NCBI RefSeq assembly: GCF_003219815.1
Contig: NZ_QJVD01000017.1
Span: 1 to 64,000, forward strand
Length of the DNA stretch: 64,000 bases
Direction: 5' to 3'
DNA from: Arthrobacter livingstonensis
GTDB lineage: Bacteria; Actinomycetota; Actinomycetes; Actinomycetales; Micrococcaceae
The translations under genes were made by a program, and so were the position numbers. The notes below the pieces were generated by a model that worked only from the letters and a program-made list of their open reading frames with translations, was not told where the DNA came from and did no database searches. How positions within the stretch are numbered: position 1 is the stretch's first letter; each line of letters begins with the position of its first letter. Below are positions 36,681-44,793 of this stretch, piece by piece.

Positions 36681-39008
36681 GTGCCTGCCACCAATTCATT
36701 GATCTCCCTTCTGGGCGGAGGTGAACACCCCGCCCAGCTTCAGCATGTCCGCCACATTCCGGCGCGGCAGGCCGTAACAGCTCCCTGGCCTGGGTGGGTC
36801 CATCCGGACATCGCGCAGGCGTATTCGATCCTTGGCGTCGATTCGCCGTGGCGGCATCAGATGGCCGGTGCGGAGGCCGCCCACAACGGTGAAAACGTAG
36901 TCATTGCCACCGGCACCGCCTCCGGCAAGTCGCTGGCCTACCAGCTGCCCGCCGTCGACGCCGTCCACCGGGCCGAACTGAGGGTCCTGGAGAGCCCCGG
37001 CAGGTTGGAACATGACGGCGCAGTGACCTTGTATCTCTCCCCCACCAAGGCGCTGGCGGCGGACCAGCTTGCCGCCCTGGCATCCCTCCACCTGCCGACG
37101 CTGCGCGCTGCCACGTACGACGGCGACACGGCTCCCGGGGACCGCCGCTGGATTCGGGACCACGCCAATTTCGTCCTGGCCAACCCCGACATGCTTCACT
37201 TTGGGGTGCTGCCCAACCACACCTGGTGGGCCAGGTTCTTTCGGCGCCTGAAGTTCGTGGTCATCGACGAGGCCCACAGCTACCGGGGCGTCTTTGGATC
37301 GCATGTGGCGGTGCTGATGCGGCGGCTGCGCCGTATTTGTGCCCACTATGGATCCAGCCCCGTCTTCATTGGTGCTTCGGCAACCTCTTCCGACCCCGGC
37401 GTTTCATTTTCACGGCTCATCGGCGCACCCGTGACCACTGTCACGGAGGATTTCTCACCGCACGGGGCCACCACAGTTGCCTTCTGGGAACCGGAACTCA
37501 CCGAATTCAAGGGAGAGAACGGCGCAAAGACGCGGCGGACCGCCATTGCTGAAACTTCCCATCTCCTCGCCAACCTGGTCTCCGCCCGGGTACGCACGAT
37601 TGCGTTCATCAAATCCCGCCGCGGAGCCGAGACCATTGCCAGCGTGACCCGGCGTCTGCTGGAGGACGTGGATCCCAGCCTGCCCGGGAGGGTCGCCGCC
37701 TACCGTTCCGGATACCTCCCGACGGAGCGGCGCGCCCTGGAACGGTCGCTGCGCTCCGGGGAGCTTCTCGGCGTCTCCAGCACTTCCGCATTGGAACTGG
37801 GCATTGACATTTCCGGCCTGGACGCCGTGCTGGTGGCCGGCTGGCCCGGAACGCGGGCGTCCCTGTTCCAACAAATTGGCCGCGCGGGCCGCGCGGGCCA
37901 GGACGCGCTGGCTGCCTTTATCGCCAGCGATGACCCGCTGGACACGTACCTGGTGCACCATCCGGAAGCCATCTTCGACGTTCCCGTGGAAGCCACCGTT
38001 TTCGATCCCTCGAATCCGTATGTGCTGGGCCCCCACCTGTGCGCAGCCGCCGCTGAACTGCCTCTCACGCGCGGGGACCTGGCACTGTTCCCGGACAACA
38101 CCTTGAAGCTGTTGGACCAGCTGGTGGCTGACGGGTACCTTCGCAGGCGCCCCGCCGGATGGTTCTGGACCCATCCGCAAAGCGCCGCGGCCATGGTCAA
38201 CCTGCGGGCCGACGGCGGCGGGCCCATTAACATCATTGAGGCGGACACCGGTGCACTCCTAGGCACCATGGACTCTCCCCAGTCTCATTACCAGGCCCAC
38301 GCGGGTGCCATCTATGTGCACCAAGGGGAGCCGTACATGGTCTTGGAACTCAACGAACAGGACCATTGCGCCTTGGTCCGCCGCGGTAACCCGGACTACT
38401 ACACCACGGCCCGCGACGTCACCCAGATCGCTGTGCTTGAATCTGAACAACACGAGGTGTGGGGACCGGTCGAGATGCACTTTGGCGAGGTCCAAGTCAC
38501 CACGCAGGTGGTGTCCTTTCAGCGCAAGGCGTTCATATCCAACGAGGTGCTGGGCGAGGAACCCCTGGAGTTGGGTGCCAGGGACCTGTTCACCAAGGCA
38601 GTCTGGTTCACCATGGACAACCGCACCTTGCTGGACGGCGGCCTGGTGGAACCCCAATTCCCCGGCGCCCTGCACGCCGCCGAACACGCCGCCATCGGGC
38701 TGCTTCCGCTGGTGGCATCAAGCGACCGCTGGGATGTGGGCGGGGTTTCCACCGCCATCCACGCCGATACCGGCCAGCCCACCATTTTTGTCTACGACGG
38801 CCACCCCGGCGGAGCCGGTTTTGCCGAACGCGGTTTTGCCATGGCCCGCGTCTGGCTGGCGGCAACGCGGGACGCCATCAGTGCCTGCGAATGCGAATCC
38901 GGCTGCCCGTCCTGCGTGCAGTCCCCGAAGTGCGGCAACAAGAACAACCCGCTCGACAAGGCTGGGGCCGTCACCCTCCTCAGCGTCCTGCTCAAGCACG
39001 CCGGCTGA
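36681..39008 (+). CDS. DEAD/DEAH-box helicase with DUF1998 domain (MrfA-like)
   Basis: A 775-residue superfamily 2 DNA helicase. ATGTASGKSLAYQLP is Walker A, VVIDEAHSYRGVFG the DEAH motif, and GASATSSDPG motif III. STSALELGIDISGLDAVLVAGWPGT and IGRAGRAGQ are motifs V and VI. The C-terminal DUF1998 region ends in a four-Cys site (CECESGCPSCVQSPKCGN). Bacillus MrfA acts in repair of mitomycin C damage. Its M. tuberculosis counterpart Rv3649 also lies beside the Tad-like cluster. The GTG at 36681 is preferred to an upstream frame extension. Confidence 0.92.
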   Translation: MPATNSLISLLGGGEHPAQLQHVRHIPARQAVTAPWPGWVHPDIAQAYSILGVDSPWRHQMAGAEAAHNGENVVIATGTASGKSLAYQLPAVDAVHRAELRVLESPGRLEHDGAVTLYLSPTKALAADQLAALASLHLPTLRAATYDGDTAPGDRRWIRDHANFVLANPDMLHFGVLPNHTWWARFFRRLKFVVIDEAHSYRGVFGSHVAVLMRRLRRICAHYGSSPVFIGASATSSDPGVSFSRLIGAPVTTVTEDFSPHGATTVAFWEPELTEFKGENGAKTRRTAIAETSHLLANLVSARVRTIAFIKSRRGAETIASVTRRLLEDVDPSLPGRVAAYRSGYLPTERRALERSLRSGELLGVSSTSALELGIDISGLDAVLVAGWPGTRASLFQQIGRAGRAGQDALAAFIASDDPLDTYLVHHPEAIFDVPVEATVFDPSNPYVLGPHLCAAAAELPLTRGDLALFPDNTLKLLDQLVADGYLRRRPAGWFWTHPQSAAAMVNLRADGGGPINIIEADTGALLGTMDSPQSHYQAHAGAIYVHQGEPYMVLELNEQDHCALVRRGNPDYYTTARDVTQIAVLESEQHEVWGPVEMHFGEVQVTTQVVSFQRKAFISNEVLGEEPLELGARDLFTKAVWFTMDNRTLLDGGLVEPQFPGALHAAEHAAIGLLPLVASSDRWDVGGVSTAIHADTGQPTIFVYDGHPGGAGFAERGFAMARVWLAATRDAISACECESGCPSCVQSPKCGNKNNPLDKAGAVTLLSVLLKHAG

Positions 39009-39011
39009 CAC

Positions 39012-39365
39012 TCACCGCTCTGGCGGGGGCCCAGCCCGCGCCAAGCCGTGTGCCGGCCAGGGCAGGCCGGTGCGCACGGTGACCTCAACCTGGACGGTGT
39101 CCGCCCAGGCACCCAGCACCTTGCATGTTGTGAGCGTGGCCCCGTGGCGCGCGGCCAGGTCCGCGGCCACCTGGCACGGGTCCCCCTCCGCCAGCCCGCG
39201 GGCGGCATCGGCTGCGGCGAGCGCCGCAAGGTCGGCGGCGGTGGCCGCCTTCCCTGCCGCTGTTGCAGCTTGGCCCAGACACAGCACGCCCACCAACAGC
39301 AGCAGCACGGCCATGGCCAGTCCGGCCGCCACTACCGTCCCTGCGCCGCTCTCCTGCGCACTCAC
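39012..39365 (-). CDS. TadE-like secretion-neighbourhood protein (Rv3654c-like)
   Basis: A 117-residue protein with one N-terminal membrane helix (GTVVAAGLAMAVLLLLVGVL) followed by an Ala-rich region (AATAADLAALAAADAA) and an exported-type C-terminus with two Cys. This form accompanies actinobacterial Tad clusters beside a helicase. The GTG at 39365 overlaps the TadE stop (GTGA). Convergent with the helicase, with only 3 bp between stops. Confidence 0.75.
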   Translation of the reverse strand: MSAQESGAGTVVAAGLAMAVLLLLVGVLCLGQAATAAGKAATAADLAALAAADAARGLAEGDPCQVAADLAARHGATLTTCKVLGAWADTVQVEVTVRTGLPWPAHGLARAGPPPER

Positions 39366-40072
39366 GGCTTCCCTCCGCTCCACAGACGGCCGCCCCCGGG
39401 ACCCAATTCCAGGGAACCGTCAGCCGTCAGCGCCCAATCCATCGAACCGCCATCAACAGCGGGCGCGCGGGCCCAGCGCCACAGGGCTGTCTTGCGCAGT
39501 GGAAGGGCAATCCCCACGCGCGGCCCCATGGCCAGCCCTTGGTCCGGCTCGAGGTCTTCAAGTCGCGCGGAGGCCCGGGCACTTTGTTGCCACGGCACCA
39601 TTGCGGCCAACGGGCCGGACACCCTGCCGGTGAGCGTGACGGTGGCATAGCCGCCGCTCAGGTCCACCGACACCGCGGTCTCCCCGCCTGAAAGGCGCCT
39701 GGCAATTTCAGCAGCCTGGGCTGTGGATTCTCCCCTGGCCAGCGCCCGGGCACCCGCACGGGCTCCTTCTTCCAGACGGAGCTGCAGGACGCCGGCACCG
39801 GCTCCCAGCAACAACAGGGCCAGCAACGCTGTTACAGCGGGCAGAACCACGGCAAACTCGGCAGTGACGGAGCCCCTGCCGGACGACCGCATCCAGCCAA
39901 ACCATCGGCCCGTCAGGACGCAAACACTGTGGCCCGCCAGACCGACATGGTCTTTGGACTTCCGCGGCTGGCTTCTTCCGTCCACGCTGGACCATGCCTC
40001 ACCCTGCCCAGCGCCGCCCACACTCACGCTGTCCTGCACCCAATTGCATTGCCGCAGCCGCCACCACCGCAT
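39362..40072 (-). CDS. TadE-family pilus assembly protein
   Basis: A 236-residue form is proposed from the ATG at 40072, which has a strong AGGAGG site. The recognised TadE segment GSVTAEFAVVLPAVTALLALLLL begins about 65 residues in, so translation may instead start at the ATG at 39892, which has no good site. TadE pseudopilins are processed and exported with Flp pili. The E in TAEF fits a prepilin peptidase site. The Gly/Ser-rich N-terminal extension is unusual. Confidence 0.75.
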   Translation of the reverse strand: MRWWRLRQCNWVQDSVSVGGAGQGEAWSSVDGRSQPRKSKDHVGLAGHSVCVLTGRWFGWMRSSGRGSVTAEFAVVLPAVTALLALLLLGAGAGVLQLRLEEGARAGARALARGESTAQAAEIARRLSGGETAVSVDLSGGYATVTLTGRVSGPLAAMVPWQQSARASARLEDLEPDQGLAMGPRVGIALPLRKTALWRWARAPAVDGGSMDWALTADGSLELGPGGGRLWSGGKP

Positions 40073-40114
40073 CTCCACCGCCTCCTTCCCTGCACTGACA
40101 TCAGGGCGAACAAC

Positions 40115-40396
40115 TCAGAAGCTCAGGGCAGTGCGAATGATGTTAAGCAGGAACCCCCGCACCTCGTCGCTTTTGAGAATGACCACGAGCAGCCCGGCAA
40201 ACCCCACCGCGGCCAAAGTGGCAATGGCGTATTCCGCCGTGGCCATTCCGGCTTCCCGGCCCAGCCGCGACAGCCCCCGCCGGTCCTGCAGGCGTGCCCC
40301 GCTGCTGGCCCCGGGGAAGATCTCCCGCACGTTGTCCAGATCAGCGAACGGCGTTTGTGCTGGTGCCGCTGCCCCATGAAATTCGTTGCTGTACAT
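40115..40396 (-). CDS. Flp-type pilin-like protein (DUF4244)
   Basis: A 93-residue protein. GMATAEYAIATLAAVGFAGLLVVIL is a prepilin-type segment with a G, then xxxxEY, and one membrane helix. A long hydrophilic leader of about 50 residues precedes it. It is probably the structural pilin of this Tad system. AAGGAG precedes the ATG. The 200 bp upstream to the next gene (40397-40602) hold no gene and may provide a separate promoter for strong pilin expression. Confidence 0.85.
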   Translation of the reverse strand: MYSNEFHGAAAPAQTPFADLDNVREIFPGASSGARLQDRRGLSRLGREAGMATAEYAIATLAAVGFAGLLVVILKSDEVRGFLLNIIRTALSF

Positions 40397-40602
40397 CTCG
40401 ACTCCTTGTGTTGGTTTTCACGTGTTGGACGTTCTTGCTGCTTCCGTCCGGCGGGCCACCGGAGCGGCGCCTGCCAACCACTTTTCCCGGTTCAGCCCCC
40501 GCATGAAAGGCCAATTCGTCCGTTCGTGGATCGGGCGGGTCTCAGGCTCCCTTGTGGAGGAAGCAAAGGGGAAAATCCGCTTCGCCTGGCCCGGTTCCGC
40601 CG

Positions 40603-41184
40603 CTAAAATGTCGGAACCATGGCGACGACCACAGGCACAACCCCGAGGCAGATGAAGGCGGGCAGCGAACAGAGGCCCAACGGCACCACGAGTTTGACAC
40701 CCAGTGCTGCTGCCCGTTTCTCGGATTCCCGTTGGGCCTGCCGACGGCGCTGCCCGGCTTCGGCGTAGAGCAGCGGTGCCGCCGGCGCTCCGGTCAGCGC
40801 TGCAAAGCTCAGGGCAGCATGCAGCTGACCGACCTCGTCAATGTGCCGGACGCCTTCCCAGGAGTGCTCCCACGAGGCGCCGATCTGGAGCCCGGCCACG
40901 ACGTGGGACAGGCCCGCGCGGATCTGGACCGTGGACACCCCTGCCACCAGTTCCAGCGCCCAAGGAATGGCCAGTCCGGCATCCAGCGCTGCACCCAGGA
41001 GTTCCAACAGGAGGGGCACTTCCGCGATCCCCACGTCGTCGGCAGTCTCGACAGGTCCGGTGCCTGAAATTCCGTGTCCCGTTTGGACAGTGGTGCTGAG
41101 TTCGTGCCAGCGCCGGGGCGCATCTGTCCCCAGGAGGCAGCCTGCGGCGAGGGTCAACAGGGCGAATAGGCCAACGGCTGCCAT
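40603..41184 (-). CDS. Type II secretion system F family protein (TadC-like)
   Basis: A 193-residue inner-membrane platform protein. The first helix is AAVGLFALLTLAAGCLLG, then a cytoplasmic helical domain (EVPLLLELLGAALDAGLAI), and the C-terminal helices LVVPLGLCSLPAFICLGVVPVVVAM. It is short for TadC but matches the length of the mycobacterial counterpart. The ATG overlaps the tadB-like stop (TGATG). Confidence 0.85.
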   Translation of the reverse strand: MAAVGLFALLTLAAGCLLGTDAPRRWHELSTTVQTGHGISGTGPVETADDVGIAEVPLLLELLGAALDAGLAIPWALELVAGVSTVQIRAGLSHVVAGLQIGASWEHSWEGVRHIDEVGQLHAALSFAALTGAPAAPLLYAEAGQRRRQAQRESEKRAAALGVKLVVPLGLCSLPAFICLGVVPVVVAMVPTF

Positions 41185-42134
41185 CACTTCGCACCTGTCG
41201 AAGCCGGCCGTCCCATGGCCACCGGCGTGCTTCCGCGAGGGACCCCTTCGTGGTGCGATGGTGGCCGGACAGCCGCCGAGATCAAGCGGCGGGACCACCA
41301 CCGGCCGGCGGCCACCAGGGCCAGCCCCGCGGCAAGGCATGACCAGCCAGGCGGGGTCCCCAACAAGACGCCAAACGGATCGACCCCCATGGCCAGGCCC
41401 AGGCCGAGCCCAATGAACGGCAGCCAGGTCAACAGACGCACGGTGGCCCGCGGGCCGGCCAGTGCCGTCTCCCGCTGTTCAGCCGTGTCCAGTTCCGTCT
41501 CCAATCGGTCGGCCAGCCGGGACAGCACTGCTGCCACCGGCGCCCCGCTGGCCTCGCAAACTTCAAGGCAGGCGGCCAGGTCCTGCCATACCTCCACCTG
41601 GCCAGGCGAAAGTCCGGGCGATTTCCAACGCGATCGGCGGCTAGGAGTCGGAGCCGCGTTCTGCCGGCAGGCGTTCCTGACTGCTTCTGCAGTGGGCAAG
41701 CCCAGGGCGCTGGCGCGCTGCACTGCCAGAACGAGTGCAAGGGTGGGATGGTCCGCCGCCGCGGCATTCCGGCCAGGGAACTGGCCGGCGCCCAGTCCCG
41801 GAAGGTGGCCGGAGTTTAGCACAGCGACTGTGGCGGCAGACGCGTAGCCGGCAAGGGCATGCTCGGTGGCAAGGACTCCCGCGAGCGCCGCCCACAGGAC
41901 CGGCCCGCTCCGTCCAGACGCCAACAAAGCGGAGAGCTGCCGGACCAGCCGGGGCATCGATACTTCCGCCCCTCCGCGGCGGACCGGCCAGAACAACCCA
42001 AGCTGTGCCGGGCCCACCCGGGCGCCGGCGAGCCGGCGCACCCTGTTGCCGTGCCCACCGGGCCAATGCCGCCGTCGAGCGGAAAACACCATGCACGCAG
42101 CCGCCGCCAGCCCAAAGACCATCACGGCTGCCAT
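41184..42134 (-). CDS. Type II secretion system F family protein (TadB-like)
   Basis: A 316-residue platform protein with an N-terminal helix (VMVFGLAAAACMVF), a T2SSF domain (ECLEVCEASGAPVAAVLSRLADRLE) and paired C-terminal helices. It should anchor the pilus ATPase to the membrane. The gene overlaps tadA by 13 bp and tadC by 1 bp, so expression is coupled. Confidence 0.87.
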   Translation of the reverse strand: MAAVMVFGLAAAACMVFSARRRHWPGGHGNRVRRLAGARVGPAQLGLFWPVRRGGAEVSMPRLVRQLSALLASGRSGPVLWAALAGVLATEHALAGYASAATVAVLNSGHLPGLGAGQFPGRNAAAADHPTLALVLAVQRASALGLPTAEAVRNACRQNAAPTPSRRSRWKSPGLSPGQVEVWQDLAACLEVCEASGAPVAAVLSRLADRLETELDTAEQRETALAGPRATVRLLTWLPFIGLGLGLAMGVDPFGVLLGTPPGWSCLAAGLALVAAGRWWSRRLISAAVRPPSHHEGVPRGSTPVAMGRPASTGAK

Positions 42135-43414
42135 GGTTGCCTCCCCCCGGCCAATGAAGGGTCAAGTCCCAGCCGCAACGCCAGCTCCGGCCAGGCGGGG
42201 CCTGCGGCAAGCAATGGGTGCGCCGGCTGCGGCCCGCCCGAACCATTAATCCTGCCCAGTGCCACCGGCTCCATGCCCAGTGCCGGCACCACCTCCAGGT
42301 GCCCCCCGCGAAGGGCCACCACCCCAACTCCTGAGACCAGGCGGCCACTGGCGCCGCGATTAATGTGGATGACAACATCAAGTGCGCTGGCTGCTTGGAG
42401 GGCCACGGCTCCGGAGCTCATCCCCGCCAGCGCGCCCAACGCCGCCAGTCTGGCCGGCACATCCACCGCGCTGTTGGCATGGATGGTTCCGCCGCCTCCG
42501 CTGTGGCCGGTGTTCAGCGCCATCAGCAGCTCCCGGACCTCCGGGCCCCGGCACTCACCCACTATCAGCCGTCCCGGGTTCATCCTCAGGGCCTGGCGGA
42601 CCAGTTCCTGAAGGTCGATGTTGCCTGCGCCTTCGGCGTTGGCATGCCGTGCCTCCAATGTCAGGACATGGGGGTGATTGGGTGCCAGCTCGGCGGCGTC
42701 TTCAATCAGCACCAGCCGTTCGGTGGGCCGGCAGAGACCCAGGAGCGTGGAAAGCAGCGTGGTCTTGCCGGCGCCGGTGGCACCGCTGACCAGGAATCCA
42801 AGCCGGGAGTCGATGACACTTCGCAGAACGTCGGCCACCACCGGATGCACGCAGCCCCCGTCCTGAAGTTCGGCCAGCGTGAAGGAGCGGCGGCGCCCGA
42901 TCCTGATGGACAGCAGCGTACCTCTGGAGGAGATGGGTGGAAGCACTGCATGGATGCGGTACCCAGGGCTGATCTTGACGTCCACACAAGGTGAGCTGTC
43001 GTCCAACCGCCTGCCCCCGGCGGCGATGAGCCGCACGGCCAGGGCGCGCAGCGCTCCCTCGCTGTCAAAGGCCACGTTAACGGGTTCAGGACCGGCGCCG
43101 CGGTCCAGCCACACGGAATTGGGTGCGTTGACAAAAATGTCGGTCACGCGCGGGTCCAGGGCCAGGGTCTGCAGCGGACCCAGGCCGTTGAGTTCGGCGC
43201 TGATCCTGTCCATGGCCACGAGGGATCCGGCGGCACCCAGGAGCCGGCCGCTGTCGCGCACCGCGGCCGCCACCCGAAGGTCCGTTACCGGTCCCGCTTC
43301 GGCCAGCACCGTTTGCCGGACAGATTCCAACAGGGCGGGGTCCACCCCGGCAGCCGCGTGGGTGGCGGACCGCGCAGCTGCCGGGAACCCGTCCCCGACT
43401 ACGTGCCGGCTCAT
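42122..43414 (-). CDS. tadA: TadA/CpaF-family secretion ATPase
   Basis: A 430-residue hexameric ATPase that powers Flp pilus assembly. FLVSGATGAGKTTLLSTLL is Walker A, RLVLIEDAAELAPNHPHV the Asp box, and GRLIVGECRGPEVRELLMALNTGHSG Walker B with its His box. The N-terminal domain contains DPRVTDIFVNAPNSVWLDRG, typical of CpaF. The ATG at 43414 overlaps the Ssd-like stop by 4 bp (ATGA). Confidence 0.93.
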   Translation of the reverse strand: MSRHVVGDGFPAAARSATHAAAGVDPALLESVRQTVLAEAGPVTDLRVAAAVRDSGRLLGAAGSLVAMDRISAELNGLGPLQTLALDPRVTDIFVNAPNSVWLDRGAGPEPVNVAFDSEGALRALAVRLIAAGGRRLDDSSPCVDVKISPGYRIHAVLPPISSRGTLLSIRIGRRRSFTLAELQDGGCVHPVVADVLRSVIDSRLGFLVSGATGAGKTTLLSTLLGLCRPTERLVLIEDAAELAPNHPHVLTLEARHANAEGAGNIDLQELVRQALRMNPGRLIVGECRGPEVRELLMALNTGHSGGGGTIHANSAVDVPARLAALGALAGMSSGAVALQAASALDVVIHINRGASGRLVSGVGVVALRGGHLEVVPALGMEPVALGRINGSGGPQPAHPLLAAGPAWPELALRLGLDPSLAGGRQPWQP

Positions 43415-44601
43415 CGGCCACTCCTTCGGGAGGACGCCACGTTTCCGTCCGGGGAGCCCTCCCCCTCCAGCCAGCCCAGGATGCCCCCGGCCAGCCTGCG
43501 CACCTTCCGCCCCTTGGCCACGTCCTGCAGGCGTCCAGCGTCCAGCGTCTCTTCCAGTCCCTTCAACTGGGGAAAGTAGCCCACACATGGCACCCCGACT
43601 GCGGCTGCCACCAGTTGTGGGTCGACGCCGTCGCGAAGCGGGCCCCTTGCCACCAGGCCCACGGGTGCGGCCGGCATGGCCTGCAACACGCGGCCCGACG
43701 CAGCTGCAGCACGCAGACGGCCGGGAACAAGCATCACAAATCCATCGCAGTGGACCCCAATCCCAGACAGCGATTCCGTGGACCTGCCCACGTCAACCAC
43801 CACCAGTCCGTAGGCTTCACGGGCAGCCCGCATGACTTCGCCGGCCGCCGCGGCCGCCAGCGCATCGCCGCTTCCGCCATCGTCCGCGGCGCTCCACGAC
43901 AGCAGCGATACGCCCGCAAATTGTGGCAGGGACGCGGCAAGCTGTTCCGGATTGATCGCCCCCGACGCATGCAACAGGTCCGGCCAGCGGAGCCCTGGGA
44001 GGTCGTCCGCCGCAACAACGGCGTCCAATCCCCCGCCCCACGGGTCCCCGTCCACCAGCAGCACCCGCGTCCCCGTTGCCGCGGCATGGCCGGCCACAAG
44101 TGCGGCTAGGGTTGACGCCCCTGTTCCCCCGCACCCTCCAACAATCCCCACGACGCCCGCACCCGCAGCGGGCTCCCGCAGCCGGGTGAAGTAATTGGCC
44201 AGCCACTGGGCGGAGTCCGGCAGGACGGCGACCCTGTCCGCACCCAACCGCGAAGCCTGCAGCCACATCCGACCGGCATCCTCAGCTGGCCCGACCACCA
44301 CGGTGGGCCCGCGCCACCCGGACAGCCCTCCGGCCACGTCGCTGCCAATGAGGATGGCCGCCACATCGCCCCACCTCCCGCCGCTTTGTTCCACGGTTTC
44401 CGCAATGACCAGCCCGACGGCGGCTGCCGCACTGACCCTTCCCACGTCACCTTGAAGCGCCGGGGACCCTGAAATCACCATCACGGTTGTTCCGCGCCCG
44501 GGCAGCCACGGCATCCCTGCAACCTGCTGCCCACTCATCGGGGGAGGCTTGAGTCCGGCGCTTGCGCCGGGTCCGTGGCGGGCATTGGTTCGCGTAGTCA
44601 T
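43411..44601 (-). CDS. CpaE-like/septum-site-determining (Ssd-like) ATPase
   Basis: A 396-residue MinD/ParA-superfamily protein and first gene of the Tad operon. The N-terminal receiver-like domain (VMVISGSPALQGDVG) precedes the ATPase domain. IVGGCGGTGASTLAALVAGHAA replaces the usual KGGxGKT, so the deviant and P-loop Lys residues are both missing. LLVDGDPWGGGLD and VVVDVGRSTESLSGIG follow. CpaE proteins place pili; the M. tuberculosis counterpart Rv3660c affects septum formation. ATP hydrolysis may be lost here. Confidence 0.85.
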   Translation of the reverse strand: MTTRTNARHGPGASAGLKPPPMSGQQVAGMPWLPGRGTTVMVISGSPALQGDVGRVSAAAAVGLVIAETVEQSGGRWGDVAAILIGSDVAGGLSGWRGPTVVVGPAEDAGRMWLQASRLGADRVAVLPDSAQWLANYFTRLREPAAGAGVVGIVGGCGGTGASTLAALVAGHAAATGTRVLLVDGDPWGGGLDAVVAADDLPGLRWPDLLHASGAINPEQLAASLPQFAGVSLLSWSAADDGGSGDALAAAAAGEVMRAAREAYGLVVVDVGRSTESLSGIGVHCDGFVMLVPGRLRAAAASGRVLQAMPAAPVGLVARGPLRDGVDPQLVAAAVGVPCVGYFPQLKGLEETLDAGRLQDVAKGRKVRRLAGGILGWLEGEGSPDGNVASSRRSGR

Positions 44602-44793
44602 GGCACCACTGTCCGCCTCCAGATTCCCCTGTTCCAGCGGGCGGCTGGCGAATGTGAACAACCCGGCGCGGAGGTGTGGCTGTGGAGGAAGCGGGCTTAC
44701 CCCGCGTCACCGTACTTTCGATATTTCACAATGAAGATCCCAGAGGGTCGTCTATATATTCGAAAACGGACCGGGGCAGTGGACAATGGAGGA

